This document shows positions 19,601 through 27,620 of a DNA stretch of 64,000 bases, one piece after another. Positions within the stretch are counted from its first letter, which is position 1, and each line of letters begins with the position of its first letter. The DNA lies in assembly GCF_015277775.1 (NCBI RefSeq), contig NZ_CP063849.1, positions 868,001 to 932,000 of the forward strand, in the 5' to 3' direction. Position numbers and translations under genes: made by a program. Source of the stretch: Paludibaculum fermentans (GTDB taxonomy: Bacteria > Acidobacteriota > Terriglobia > Bryobacterales > Bryobacteraceae). The notes below the pieces were generated by a model. That model ran no database searches and was not told where the DNA came from. It was given only the letters and a program-made list of their open reading frames with translations.

Positions 19601-19818
19601 CGCTGCTGGGCGCCGTGCCCATCGCGCTCGGCTACGGCGCGGGCGGCGAGGCTCGTCAGCCGCTGGGCCTGGCGGTCGTCGGCGGCCTGCTGTTCTCCCA
19701 GCTCGTCACGCTCTACCTGACCCCCGTGGTCTACACGTACATGGCCGGCCTGCAGGACTGGCTGCGCCGCCGCAAGGGCGCCGATAGCGTTCCCGAGCCC
19801 ATCCCGACCAGCTATTAA
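16690..19818 (+). CDS. RND efflux inner-membrane pump, MdtC-like paralogue
   Basis: The 1042-residue protein is a close paralogue of the upstream pump, with near-identical blocks at both ends ([81 protein letters not shown]). The TM4 site reads [21 protein letters not shown]. The start ATG overlaps the previous stop by 4 nt. An adaptor plus two HAE1 pumps is the MdtABC gene order, and in that family two B and C subunits form mixed trimers, so a heterotrimer is inferred here. No TolC-type gene or regulator is adjacent. Confidence 0.9.
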   Translation: [1042 protein letters not shown]

Positions 19819-19851
19819 CCAAACCCGAGCCGCGACCAAACCCGAAGCGCG
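19818..19851. repeat. Short tandem repeat, two 17-bp units
   Basis: Directly after the second pump gene are two copies of a 17-bp unit (ACCAAACCCGAGCCGCG at 19818-19834 and ACCAAACCCGAAGCGCG at 19835-19851), which match at 15 of 17 positions, followed by a partial third start. The first base is the last base of the TAA stop. No hairpin or known element is obvious; it may be slippage in the spacer between converging genes. Confidence 0.6.
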
Positions 19852-19913
19852 AACAAACAAGGTGGGACGGCGGACCCCCTGGTCGGCTCGGGGTCCCCTG
19901 ACCCCGCACGAGG

Positions 19914-21314
19914 TCATTCCCGTTCGCCGCAGCCCAACGCGCTCAGAAACGCCCGAGCCTTGTGCCGAGTCTCGGCCAACTCCTGCGCCGGGTCAGACTG
20001 CGCCGTAATCCCGCAGCCGGTCTCATAACGAACCCGGCCGCCGGCGACAACAGCCGTCCGGATCGCCACCGACAGTTCCGCCCGTCCGTCCATCGAGATC
20101 CAGCCGATGCTGCCCATGCAAGGTCCGCGCCGCCGCTGCTCCTCGGCCATGGCGACTTCCATCGCATGGATCTTCGGCGCTCCGGAAATGGACGCAGGGG
20201 GAAACGATGCCCGCAGCAGCCCGCCGATCCCCCCACGCAGCAACCCGCTCACCGTGGACACCGTATGCGTCAACGTTGGCAGCCGCATCAGTTCGGCATG
20301 CGCCTCGACCACAACCGACCCCGGCTCGCAAACCCGGGCCAAGTCATTCCGCACGACATCGACAATCATGGCCAGTTCCGCCCGATCCTTGACGCTATCC
20401 GTCAGTTCCGCCTCCATCCGTACGTTCTCTTCCGGGGTAGCCCCCCGGGGCCGCGTCCCTTTGATGGGCGAGGAACTCACCCGGCCGCCCTCCACCCGCA
20501 GATACAACTCCGGACTATTCGACAGCACGGCTCGTCCAGCCCCCAGAGGAACATATGCGCCAAACCGGGCAGGATTAACCTCGCGCAACCGCCGGTACAG
20601 CGGCCAAACCGCCACATCCGCCAGTGGAGCCTCCAACCGCCGGCACAGATTGGTCTGGAACAACTCACCAGCGTAGATGCGGTCCACCGTCCGCCGCACC
20701 GCGTCCTCGAATCCCGCTGCGCCAGGCAAGCTGGTAACCGGCCCGCTGGAGAGCGGCCCTGCGGGAGCTTCCCCAGCCTTCGACGGAGGCTCGACCACAT
20801 TCCGAGCCCGCCAGGCCTCCGTGCTCACGTAGGTCCACTCACCCGCCTCGTGGCGCCAATGCGCATCGTAGAGGGCCAGGTGCAAGTCGGGAACCCGGTC
20901 CGGATCTGGGGGCAGGGCAGGCAACCGCTCCAGTTCCGCCGCCAGGTCGTACCCAAGGTAGCCAACGAGAAGCGCGCCGCCGGGGCCGGCCCATGCCTCG
21001 AGCGCCGCCTCCAGGACATCAAACCCGCCCGCCTCAACTCGAATGACGCCGCCCGCGCCGCGCGCCGTCAGCTCGCCGTTCTTCACTTCCAGCGTGACGA
21101 GCGGATCAGTGAACAACCGGCTCGCCGCCCCAGCGCAATCCAGCCACAGGAAACCCGGCTCCCCCCGCAGTGCCTCGGCGACAAGTAAAGAATCGACGTT
21201 CGAACCCAATTTCACGGCGCGGGTTTCCGCTTCAGCCGGGGCCGGCAGCACTCCCCTTAGCCGCTCCACCAAAGCCCGTCCGGCCCCGTCGTCCGGCCGC
21301 CCCCACCACGTCAT
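19914..21314 (-). CDS. pabB: Aminodeoxychorismate synthase component I, PabB
   Basis: The 466-residue protein belongs to the chorismate-binding family. The PIKGTRPRG motif near residue 286 carries the Lys typical of PabB, where anthranilate synthase (TrpE) has Ala. Other family blocks are VGYLGYDL, RIYAGELFQTNLCRRL, SNSPELYLRVEGGRVSSSP, AELAMIVDVVRNDLARVCEPGSV, LTHTVSTVSG and YETGCGITAQSDPAQELAETRHKA. It aminates chorismate with ammonia from PabA to make aminodeoxychorismate for folate. The start overlaps the pabA stop by 4 nt. No PabC lyase domain is fused at the C-terminus and no pabC is adjacent. Confidence 0.88.
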   Translation of the reverse strand: MTWWGRPDDGAGRALVERLRGVLPAPAEAETRAVKLGSNVDSLLVAEALRGEPGFLWLDCAGAASRLFTDPLVTLEVKNGELTARGAGGVIRVEAGGFDVLEAALEAWAGPGGALLVGYLGYDLAAELERLPALPPDPDRVPDLHLALYDAHWRHEAGEWTYVSTEAWRARNVVEPPSKAGEAPAGPLSSGPVTSLPGAAGFEDAVRRTVDRIYAGELFQTNLCRRLEAPLADVAVWPLYRRLREVNPARFGAYVPLGAGRAVLSNSPELYLRVEGGRVSSSPIKGTRPRGATPEENVRMEAELTDSVKDRAELAMIVDVVRNDLARVCEPGSVVVEAHAELMRLPTLTHTVSTVSGLLRGGIGGLLRASFPPASISGAPKIHAMEVAMAEEQRRRGPCMGSIGWISMDGRAELSVAIRTAVVAGGRVRYETGCGITAQSDPAQELAETRHKARAFLSALGCGERE

Positions 21315-21874
21315 TGCAGGAACGCCTGGAACAACTTAGGCCCCTCCGGAGTGAGGAACGACTCGGGGTGAAACAGCACCCCTTCCGTCCGGCCACCGGG
21401 CATCCGGCAGCCCATCACGGTCCCATCCTCCAGCCAGGCCGAAACTTCCAGCTCCACCGGGAGGGATCCCGGTTCCACATGCAGCGAGTGGTAGCGCGCC
21501 GCCTCGAACGGATTCGGCAACCCGGCAAACAGCCCCCGGCCGTCATGGAAGACCGGCGACGCCTGCCCGTGCACCGGATGCCCGGAAGGCACCACCCGCG
21601 CACCGGCCACCGCCGCGATCACCTGCATGCCCAGACAGACCCCCAGGATGGGGATCCGCCCGGAGAACGCCCGCACCACCTCGGGGCAGATCCCCGCCTT
21701 GCTGGGTCCGAACGGACCAGGCGACAGCACGATCCGTTCCGGCGCAAGCTCCGCCACCTCGGCCAGCGTCACCGCGTCCGACCGCCAAACTGTGCACTCC
21801 GCCCCAAGCCCGGCGAAGGCATGCACCAGGTTCCAGGTGAACGAATCGTGATTGTCCAGCACCAGCACGCGCAT
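21311..21874 (-). CDS. pabA: Aminodeoxychorismate synthase glutamine amidotransferase, PabA
   Basis: This class-I glutamine amidotransferase is 187 residues from the canonical start MRVLVLDNHDSFTWNLVHAF. A longer frame from 21922 exists but adds residues not seen in the family. The nucleophile is in LGVCLGMQVIAA and the His-Glu pair in GVLFHPESFLTPEG. It hydrolyses glutamine and passes ammonia to PabB, whose gene overlaps by 4 nt. In some bacteria the same subunit also serves TrpE, and this cannot be excluded. The gene is divergent from the pentapeptide-repeat gene, with about 97 bp between the chosen starts that must hold both promoters. Confidence 0.88.
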   Translation of the reverse strand: MRVLVLDNHDSFTWNLVHAFAGLGAECTVWRSDAVTLAEVAELAPERIVLSPGPFGPSKAGICPEVVRAFSGRIPILGVCLGMQVIAAVAGARVVPSGHPVHGQASPVFHDGRGLFAGLPNPFEAARYHSLHVEPGSLPVELEVSAWLEDGTVMGCRMPGGRTEGVLFHPESFLTPEGPKLFQAFLQ

Positions 21875-21971
21875 GAGGTATCTTGCGTCCTCTTTATTAT
21901 CCCAAGCCCCTGCCCATCGCATTCTGCTGGCGCGGCATCGTAGACTTAAGGAGGCGAAGGTACGAAATCAA

Positions 21972-22430
21972 GTGGCGAACCCTGAACATCTCTACATCCT
22001 GCAGCAGGGCGTGCCCGGCTGGAACAATTGGCGCTCGCGCAACCCCGAAGACCGGCCCGATTTCTCCGGAGCCGATCTCGTCGGCAAAGACTTGAGCGGA
22101 GCGGACTTAAGCCGTGGCAACTTCCAGGGCGCCGACCTCACCGGTGCCAACCTCACCGGCTGCGACCTGCGTGTCGCCAACCTCACGGCGGCCCGCCTGC
22201 CGGCCGCGATTCTCATCCGCGCCAATCTGGGCCTGGCCGACCTGATCGACGCCGACCTCCGCGCCGCGAACCTTACCTCCGCGTGCCTGAACGGCGCAAA
22301 CCTCCGGCGTGCGGACCTCTCCGAATCAACACTGTTCGAAACGGATCTCTCCCGCGCCCGCCTCATCGACACCAGGCTGAGCAAGGCCGACCTGAAGCGC
22401 GCGGATCTGCGCGGCGCCGTCCTCGTCTAG
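21972..22430 (+). CDS. Pentapeptide-repeat protein
   Basis: From a GTG at 21972 the product is 152 residues and begins VANPEHLYILQQGVPGWNNWR, a start seen in many small Acidobacteria pentapeptide proteins; the frame stays open upstream to 21852, inside the pabA leader. AAGG lies 11 nt before the GTG and AAGGAGG 17 nt before it, so the exact start is uncertain. Residues about 30-150 are roughly 24 consecutive A(D/N)LXX repeats (FSGADLVGKDLSGADLSRGN and onward), which fold as a right-handed quadrilateral beta-helix. Function is unknown. Some relatives mimic DNA and bind gyrase, but nothing here points to that specifically. Confidence 0.8.
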   Translation: MANPEHLYILQQGVPGWNNWRSRNPEDRPDFSGADLVGKDLSGADLSRGNFQGADLTGANLTGCDLRVANLTAARLPAAILIRANLGLADLIDADLRAANLTSACLNGANLRRADLSESTLFETDLSRARLIDTRLSKADLKRADLRGAVLV

Positions 22431-22434
22431 GCTC

Positions 22435-22641
22435 CTACCGCACGGGCGGATCGTCGTCGTCAGTCATGCTGCGAGGATCGGCCTGCAGATGGTCAGCCGA
22501 ATCCTGCATATTCTCCATCCTGTCCACACACTCCGGACAGGAATGCAGATGTTGTTCTATCCACACGAGTTCCGCATCGTAGTGGATCAAGCCGGTCACG
22601 TATCGTTCCAGGTCGTTATCGGACAAATGGGTAGTTTCCAT
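22435..22641 (-). CDS. Small zinc-finger/anti-sigma-like protein
   Basis: The 68-residue protein has the pattern of a ZAS (zf-HC2) domain: an acidic N-terminus (METTHLSDNDLERYVTGLI) and a HLHSCPECVDRM segment that supplies His-x3-Cys-x2-Cys. There is no transmembrane helix, and the tail is rich in Asp and Pro. It follows the membrane acyltransferase gene by 6 nt on the same strand. The domain in other proteins chelates zinc and holds ECF sigma factors, but no sigma factor gene is adjacent. The call rests on a short motif and the tight spacing. Confidence 0.55.
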   Translation of the reverse strand: METTHLSDNDLERYVTGLIHYDAELVWIEQHLHSCPECVDRMENMQDSADHLQADPRSMTDDDDPPVR

Positions 22642-22647
22642 GGTTGT

Positions 22648-23895
22648 TCACACTCTCAGGAACAGCTTGCGCCGGTACATCCAAAACAGAATCAGCCAGA
22701 ACGCGAGCAGCAGGGCCGAACCCTCCACCAGTGGCGTCAACCCGTCACCCAGGAACCGGAACGCGTTCGGGCCCAGGTGGGTCCGGAAGGACGTGGCAAT
22801 GAAATCGGGAAACAGGTGCGCGATCAGGTATGCCGCAATCGAGTTCATCCCGATCACCAGCAGGGGGAATGCCCACTTCTTATAGCCCTTGGTCTCGATG
22901 GGCCAACAGAAACCCGCCAGCATCAGGAAGCAAACGCCGCCGCTGAATAGTGTCCACGCCGGAGTCCAGATCCGCTTCACAATCGGGCAGATCCCGGCGA
23001 AGTGCAGCAGCAGGCCGCCTGCGATCAGGGCCGCCCCCGCAATGAGGAACTTGCGGTACGGAATCGCCGGAGACTCGGCCCGCAGCCAGCGGCCGGCAAT
23101 CAATCCCAACAGCATCGTGCCCAGCGTCGGAATGAAGCTCAGCGTGAGGTAGCCGCCGTTGTTGGCAATGAACGGCTTCACCCGCGGGAACAGGTTTAGG
23201 AACCACTGGTCGAAGGCGCTGCCCAGATTGCTGTTCTTGTTCCAATGCGCCATCAGGCCGGAGTAATGATGGCTCCAGTCGGCCGGTACGCCGACAGCCT
23301 GATAGTCGAATCCGGCTGGCGGCAGCGGATACAGTGCCCAGGCCAGCCAGTAGCCGCCCAGAATCGCACCCAGCGCGCCCCATTGCCATTTGGCGTTGCG
23401 GAACCCCAACAAGAATAGGAGGGGGTACCCCAGGCCAATCTGGGTCAATGTGTCTTCAAAGGTGAAGTTTGTGATCTGCGAGTGGGTCGATCGCAGGAAG
23501 ATCCCCAGCGCCGCCAGCAGGAACGCGCGCCACACCGCGTGCGCGAACATCTTGGGGAACGTGCCGCCCTTGGCGAGCCGCGCCGCGATCGAATACGGCA
23601 GCGCCACGCCCACCAGGAACGAGAACGACGGCTGGATCATGTCGTGCAGCGAGCAGCCGGCCCACGGCACATGGTTCTGGTGGAACGCCAGGACGCTCCA
23701 GAACCAACTATCCGGAAACGCGCGGTAGACCGCGCCGAACCGCAATACTTCGGCCATCATCAGCAACATCACAAAGCCGCGGTAGGCGTCCACGGCGATG
23801 TTTCTCGCCACCGGCACGGCGGCTGGACGATTGAGGGAGCCCGCCGCCGGCGCGGGCATTGTTTCGACGGTGCTCAATGAACGAGAGTTTTCCAT
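22648..23895 (-). CDS. NagX-like (DUF5009) multi-pass membrane acyltransferase
   Basis: The 415-residue protein has about ten transmembrane helices. Its first membrane segment carries the signature [20 protein letters not shown] and later [19 protein letters not shown], both typical of the heparan-alpha-glucosaminide N-acetyltransferase/NagX/YeiB-like group. Such proteins acetylate sugars across the membrane. A short hydrophilic N-terminus of about 30 residues precedes the first helix. Other genes for chitin or heparan use are not nearby, so the substrate is open. The downstream mini-protein gene starts 6 nt after its stop. An upstream AGGAGG is present in the leader (GGCAACAGGCAGGAGGGCG). 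Confidence 0.75.
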   Translation of the reverse strand: MENSRSLSTVETMPAPAAGSLNRPAAVPVARNIAVDAYRGFVMLLMMAEVLRFGAVYRAFPDSWFWSVLAFHQNHVPWAGCSLHDMIQPSFSFLVGVALPYSIAARLAKGGTFPKMFAHAVWRAFLLAALGIFLRSTHSQITNFTFEDTLTQIGLGYPLLFLLGFRNAKWQWGALGAILGGYWLAWALYPLPPAGFDYQAVGVPADWSHHYSGLMAHWNKNSNLGSAFDQWFLNLFPRVKPFIANNGGYLTLSFIPTLGTMLLGLIAGRWLRAESPAIPYRKFLIAGAALIAGGLLLHFAGICPIVKRIWTPAWTLFSGGVCFLMLAGFCWPIETKGYKKWAFPLLVIGMNSIAAYLIAHLFPDFIATSFRTHLGPNAFRFLGDGLTPLVEGSALLLAFWLILFWMYRRKLFLRV

Positions 23896-24032
23896 TCCGG
23901 TCGCGCCCTCCTGCCTGTTGCCAAGTCACTCAACAGTCTAAGGGATCCGCACACCGCCGTCACACCCCTGTTGCCCCATCTTGGGATGGCGTAGGATGCA
24001 CCGATTCCTCTGGCGGCCTTCTGGGACTTCTA

Positions 24033-24038
24033 TATAAT
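24033..24038 (+). promoter_or_regulatory. -10 promoter element of the bacterioferritin gene
   Basis: A perfect TATAAT lies 22 bp before the bacterioferritin ATG, with GAGG in between as ribosome binding site. No good -35 box is seen at 16-18 bp spacing, so an activator or extended -10 may be needed. I see no clear Fur-type palindrome in the spacer 23896-24060. Confidence 0.5.
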
Positions 24039-24060
24039 CAGAGTTTACGAGGTACTTATC

Positions 24061-24552
24061 ATGAATCATCCCAGCGTAGACCTACTCAATAAAGCGGTGG
24101 CCGACGAACTCCAGGCCGTTCACCAGTACATGTACTTCCATTTTCACCTCGACGACCAGGGCTTCGGCCCCCTGGCCAAGCTCTTCAAGAAAACAGCCAT
24201 CGTCGAAATGGGCCACATCGAGACCCTGGCGGAGCGCATCCTCTTTCTGAAAAGCGATGTGAACATGTCCACCTCCGGTCCGATCGCCGCCATCCAGGAC
24301 CCCGCTGAGATCCTCGCCAAGGCGATCGCCATGGAGCGGCAAAGCGCCGCCGACTACAACCAGGCCGCCCAGCAGTGCGGCGCCAACGCAGACGCGGCCA
24401 CCAAACAGTTGTTCGAAGCCCTAGTCGGTGACGAAGAGTCGCACCAGGACGCCTTCGAAAAGCAGCTCGATAACATCAAGCGCTTTGGCCTCAGCTACCT
24501 GGCGCTGCAGTCCTTCGGCGCCGGGGCCGAGGCCCCAGCCGAGTCGAAGTAA
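24061..24552 (+). CDS. bfr: Bacterioferritin
   Basis: The 163-residue protein is a four-helix-bundle ferritin. Ferroxidase ligands can be read as Glu16 (ADELQAVHQY), Glu49 and His52 (VEMGHIE), a Glu in AMERQSAADYN and Glu/His in GDEESHQDAFE. Met50 occupies the position that binds heme at the two-fold axis in E. coli Bfr, which favours a heme-binding bacterioferritin over plain ferritin. It stores iron as a mineral core and limits iron-driven oxidation. The C-terminal tail (GAGAEAPAESK) is a short low-complexity extension. The gene stands alone with its own -10 box. Confidence 0.88.
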   Translation: MNHPSVDLLNKAVADELQAVHQYMYFHFHLDDQGFGPLAKLFKKTAIVEMGHIETLAERILFLKSDVNMSTSGPIAAIQDPAEILAKAIAMERQSAADYNQAAQQCGANADAATKQLFEALVGDEESHQDAFEKQLDNIKRFGLSYLALQSFGAGAEAPAESK

Positions 24553-24562
24553 ACTTCCAACT

Positions 24563-24594
24563 GGCTCCGGGGTCTTCCCGCAGGCCCCGGAGCC
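24563..24594 (+). terminator. Hairpin after bacterioferritin
   Basis: A perfect 10-bp inverted repeat (GGCTCCGGGG at 24563-24572, CCCCGGAGCC at 24585-24594) begins 10 nt after the stop codon. It lacks a T-run (TCCACCCCT follows), so it may be a weak terminator or an mRNA 3'-end stabiliser. Confidence 0.5.
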
Positions 24595-24635
24595 TCCACC
24601 CCTCAACGGTCTTCCTCTCCTGTCCTGTTCCATCT

Positions 24636-24654
24636 ATTACCTGTTCCAGGTAAT
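24636..24654. promoter_or_regulatory. Perfect 8-3-8 palindrome upstream of secA
   Basis: ATTACCTG at 24636-24643 and CAGGTAAT at 24647-24654 are exact reverse complements with a TTC spacer. The site lies 68 bp before the secA ATG, about 46 bp upstream of a likely -10 box (TAGAAT, 24701-24706). It resembles a dimeric repressor or activator site. No matching regulator is identified in the window. Confidence 0.4.
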
Positions 24655-24722
24655 CCACACGGAAACCTTAACTAACCGCGGAGTGTCTAAACCCGTGCGG
24701 TAGAATCAAAATAAGCATCTCT

Positions 24723-27620
24723 ATGGTCGATTCCTTACTGGCGAAGATCTTCGGCACCAAGCACGAGCGCGAGATCAAAAAAATCAAGCCGCTTGTCCTC
24801 GCGATCAACGATCGCGAGGCCTCCGTGCAGACGCTCACCGACGCACAACTCGCCGCAAAAACCGCGGAGTTCCGGCAGCAGCTTGCTTCCGGCGCTACCC
24901 TTGACGACATCCTGGTGGACGCCTTTGCCGTGGTCCGCGAAGCCGGCCGCCGCATCCTCAACATGCGGCACTTCGACTCGCAGTTGATCGGCGGTATCGT
25001 CCTTCACAACGGCAAGATTGCAGAAATGAAGACCGGCGAAGGAAAAACGCTGGTCGCCACGCTACCGGTCTACCTCAACGCCCTCGCCAGCGAAGGTGTC
25101 CACGTCGTCACGGTCAACGACTACCTGGCCCGCCGCGACTCCGAATGGATGGGGCGTCTTTACAAGTTTCTGGGGCTCTCCGTTGGCCTCATTGTCCATG
25201 GTCTTGACGATGATGAACGCCGGGCCGCCTACCACTGCGACATCACCTACGGCACCAACAACGAGTACGGTTTCGATTACCTCCGCGACAATATGAAGTT
25301 CCGCCTGGACGATTGCGTCCAACGCGGCCACCACTTCGCCATCGTCGATGAAGTCGACTCCATCCTCATTGACGAAGCGCGTACCCCGCTCATCATCTCC
25401 GGTCCGTCTGAAGAGTCCACCGACAAGTACTTCAAGGTCAACGGCATCATCCCCAAGCTCATCCGCGGCGAGGTGATCGAAGGCCGCGAGCCCGGCGAAA
25501 AGTACACCACCGGCGATTACACCGTCGACGAACGCCACCGCAGTGTGGCCCTGACGGAAGAGGGCGTCAGCAAGGTCGAGCGCCTGCTCAACGTCGTCAA
25601 TCTGTACGATCCCGAGAACCTCGAGCTCAACCACCACGTCCAGCAGGGCCTGCGCGCCCACGTGCTCTATCAGCTCGACCGTGACTACATCATCAAGGAT
25701 GGTGAAGTCATCATCGTCGATGAGTTCACTGGCCGCCTGATGCCGGGACGCCGCTGGTCCGATGGCCTCCACCAGGCCGTCGAAGCCAAGGAAGGCGTCA
25801 AGATTGAGCGCGAGAACCAGACCCTCGCCACCGTCACCTTCCAGAACTACTTCCGCATGTATAAGAAGCTGTCCGGCATGACCGGTACGGCCGACACGGA
25901 AGCCGCCGAATTCGGCAAGATCTACAACCTCGACGTCACCCTGATCCCCACCAACGCGCCCATGGTGCGCAAGGATCTCAATGACATCGTATACCGCACC
26001 GAAGACGAGAAGTGGCGCAACGCCGCCAAGGAAATCGCGGAACGCAGCAAGACCGGGCAACCTGTACTGGTTGGTACGATCTCCGTCGAAAAGTCGGAGA
26101 AGCTGGGCGGCATCCTCAAGCGCATGGGCGTCCGGCACGAAGTGCTGAACGCCAAAAACCATGAGCGCGAGGCGTACATCATCGCCCAGGCCGGCCGCTA
26201 TGGCGGCGTCACCGTCTCCACCAACATGGCCGGCCGCGGTACCGACATTCTGCTCGGCGGCAATCCGGAATTCCTGGCACAGGAAGACTCGCTCAAGCTG
26301 AAGCTGGTCGAGTCGATCCGTCCGGACGAAGCTCCGCTGGTCGCCGACAATCAGTTCTACTACTTCCAGCGCGGCGACATGCACTACCGCGTGCCGCTGG
26401 CCCGCTACCAGGAGATCTACTCCAAGTACAAGGAGCAGTGCTCGGCCGAGCATAAGAAGGTGGTCGAGGCCGGCGGACTCTGCATCGTCGGTACGGAACG
26501 CCACGAATCCCGCCGTATCGACAACCAGTTACGCGGCCGCGCCGGCCGCCAGGGCGACCCCGGTTCGTCCCGCTTCTTCCTCTCCCTCCAGGACGACCTG
26601 CTGCGCGTCTTCGGCGGGGATCGCATTCAGGGCCTCATGCTCCGCCTGGGCATGGAAGAAGATGTGCCGATCGAGTCCAAACTCATCACCAAGCGCATCG
26701 CCGCAGCCCAGAAGACCGTCGAAGCCCAGAACTTCGCCTCCCGTAAGCACGTCAAAGAGTACGACGACGTAATGGATAAGCAGCGCAAGGCTGTTTACGG
26801 CCTGCGGCGCCAGTTGCTCGAAGGCGCGGACATGAAGGAGAAGATCTTCGAGATCGTCGACGGCATTCTCGCCACCTTCATCGAAACGCGTTGTTCCGAA
26901 GGCTCGGACCCCTACAAGTGGGATCTCACCGGCCTCGCCACCGACATCAATTCGCAGTTTGGCCTGCGCTTCACGCCGTCCGAAGTCGCCTCAATGACCC
27001 GCATCCAGATGGAAGAGCACATCCTGGAGCGGCTGAAGAAGCGCTACGACGAGAAGGAAGAAGTGGTGGGGCCCGAAGTCATGCGCGAGACCGAGCGCAT
27101 GATCTGGCTCTCCGTCATCGACCAGCAGTGGAAAGACCACCTGCTCTCGATGGACCACCTGAAGGAAGGCATCGGCATGCGGGCCTACGGTCAGAAAGAC
27201 CCGCTGATCGAGTACAAGAAGGAAGGCTTCGGCATCTTCCAGGAGATGATGGACCGCATCGAGGACGAAACTATCCGGTTTCTGTACTTCCTGCAGCCCG
27301 TTGTCGGAGAACGTCCGGATGTGCCCATGCCGCAGGACTCCTGGCCGGATGAGGACGACGAGGAGAGCAACGAGAGGGATGCGCAGGCGGCGCAGGCTGC
27401 CCAGTCTGAAGCGGATCGCAAGGAGGCCCAGGCCTCGTTCGTGGATCTGACGAGGAACATCCAGAAGAAGAAAGAGCGGGAGATGGAGATGCTCCAATTT
27501 ACCGCGGGCGCAGCCGAACCCAACCCGGCGGCCCAGGTAATCAAGGGCGATAAAGTCGGCCGGAACGATCCCTGCCCCTGCGGCAGCGGCAAGAAATATA
27601 AGAAATGCCACGGGTCCTGA
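24723..27620 (+). CDS. secA: Protein translocase ATPase SecA
   Basis: The 965-residue protein is a complete SecA. NBD1 has Walker A ([14 protein letters not shown], near 101-110) and the [20 protein letters not shown] block near 208. The preprotein cross-linking domain follows, then NBD2 with [14 protein letters not shown] and [20 protein letters not shown], and the helical wing/scaffold region with [23 protein letters not shown]. The C-terminus has the zinc-binding/SecB-contact motif [15 protein letters not shown]. It drives Sec-dependent export through SecYEG, which many genes in this window need. Its last 16 nt overlap the start of the next gene. The leader has no strong ribosome binding site. 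Confidence 0.98.
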   Translation: MVDSLLAKIFGTKHEREIKKIKPLVLAINDREASVQTLTDAQLAAKTAEFRQQLASGATLDDILVDAFAVVREAGRRILNMRHFDSQLIGGIVLHNGKIAEMKTGEGKTLVATLPVYLNALASEGVHVVTVNDYLARRDSEWMGRLYKFLGLSVGLIVHGLDDDERRAAYHCDITYGTNNEYGFDYLRDNMKFRLDDCVQRGHHFAIVDEVDSILIDEARTPLIISGPSEESTDKYFKVNGIIPKLIRGEVIEGREPGEKYTTGDYTVDERHRSVALTEEGVSKVERLLNVVNLYDPENLELNHHVQQGLRAHVLYQLDRDYIIKDGEVIIVDEFTGRLMPGRRWSDGLHQAVEAKEGVKIERENQTLATVTFQNYFRMYKKLSGMTGTADTEAAEFGKIYNLDVTLIPTNAPMVRKDLNDIVYRTEDEKWRNAAKEIAERSKTGQPVLVGTISVEKSEKLGGILKRMGVRHEVLNAKNHEREAYIIAQAGRYGGVTVSTNMAGRGTDILLGGNPEFLAQEDSLKLKLVESIRPDEAPLVADNQFYYFQRGDMHYRVPLARYQEIYSKYKEQCSAEHKKVVEAGGLCIVGTERHESRRIDNQLRGRAGRQGDPGSSRFFLSLQDDLLRVFGGDRIQGLMLRLGMEEDVPIESKLITKRIAAAQKTVEAQNFASRKHVKEYDDVMDKQRKAVYGLRRQLLEGADMKEKIFEIVDGILATFIETRCSEGSDPYKWDLTGLATDINSQFGLRFTPSEVASMTRIQMEEHILERLKKRYDEKEEVVGPEVMRETERMIWLSVIDQQWKDHLLSMDHLKEGIGMRAYGQKDPLIEYKKEGFGIFQEMMDRIEDETIRFLYFLQPVVGERPDVPMPQDSWPDEDDEESNERDAQAAQAAQSEADRKEAQASFVDLTRNIQKKKEREMEMLQFTAGAAEPNPAAQVIKGDKVGRNDPCPCGSGKKYKKCHGS

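Noticed and set aside
25062-26504. A 480-codon minus-strand frame opposite secA
   Set aside because: It is antisense to a strongly conserved gene; long shadow frames are expected in GC-rich DNA, and its composition is Asp/Val/Leu-rich with no domain.
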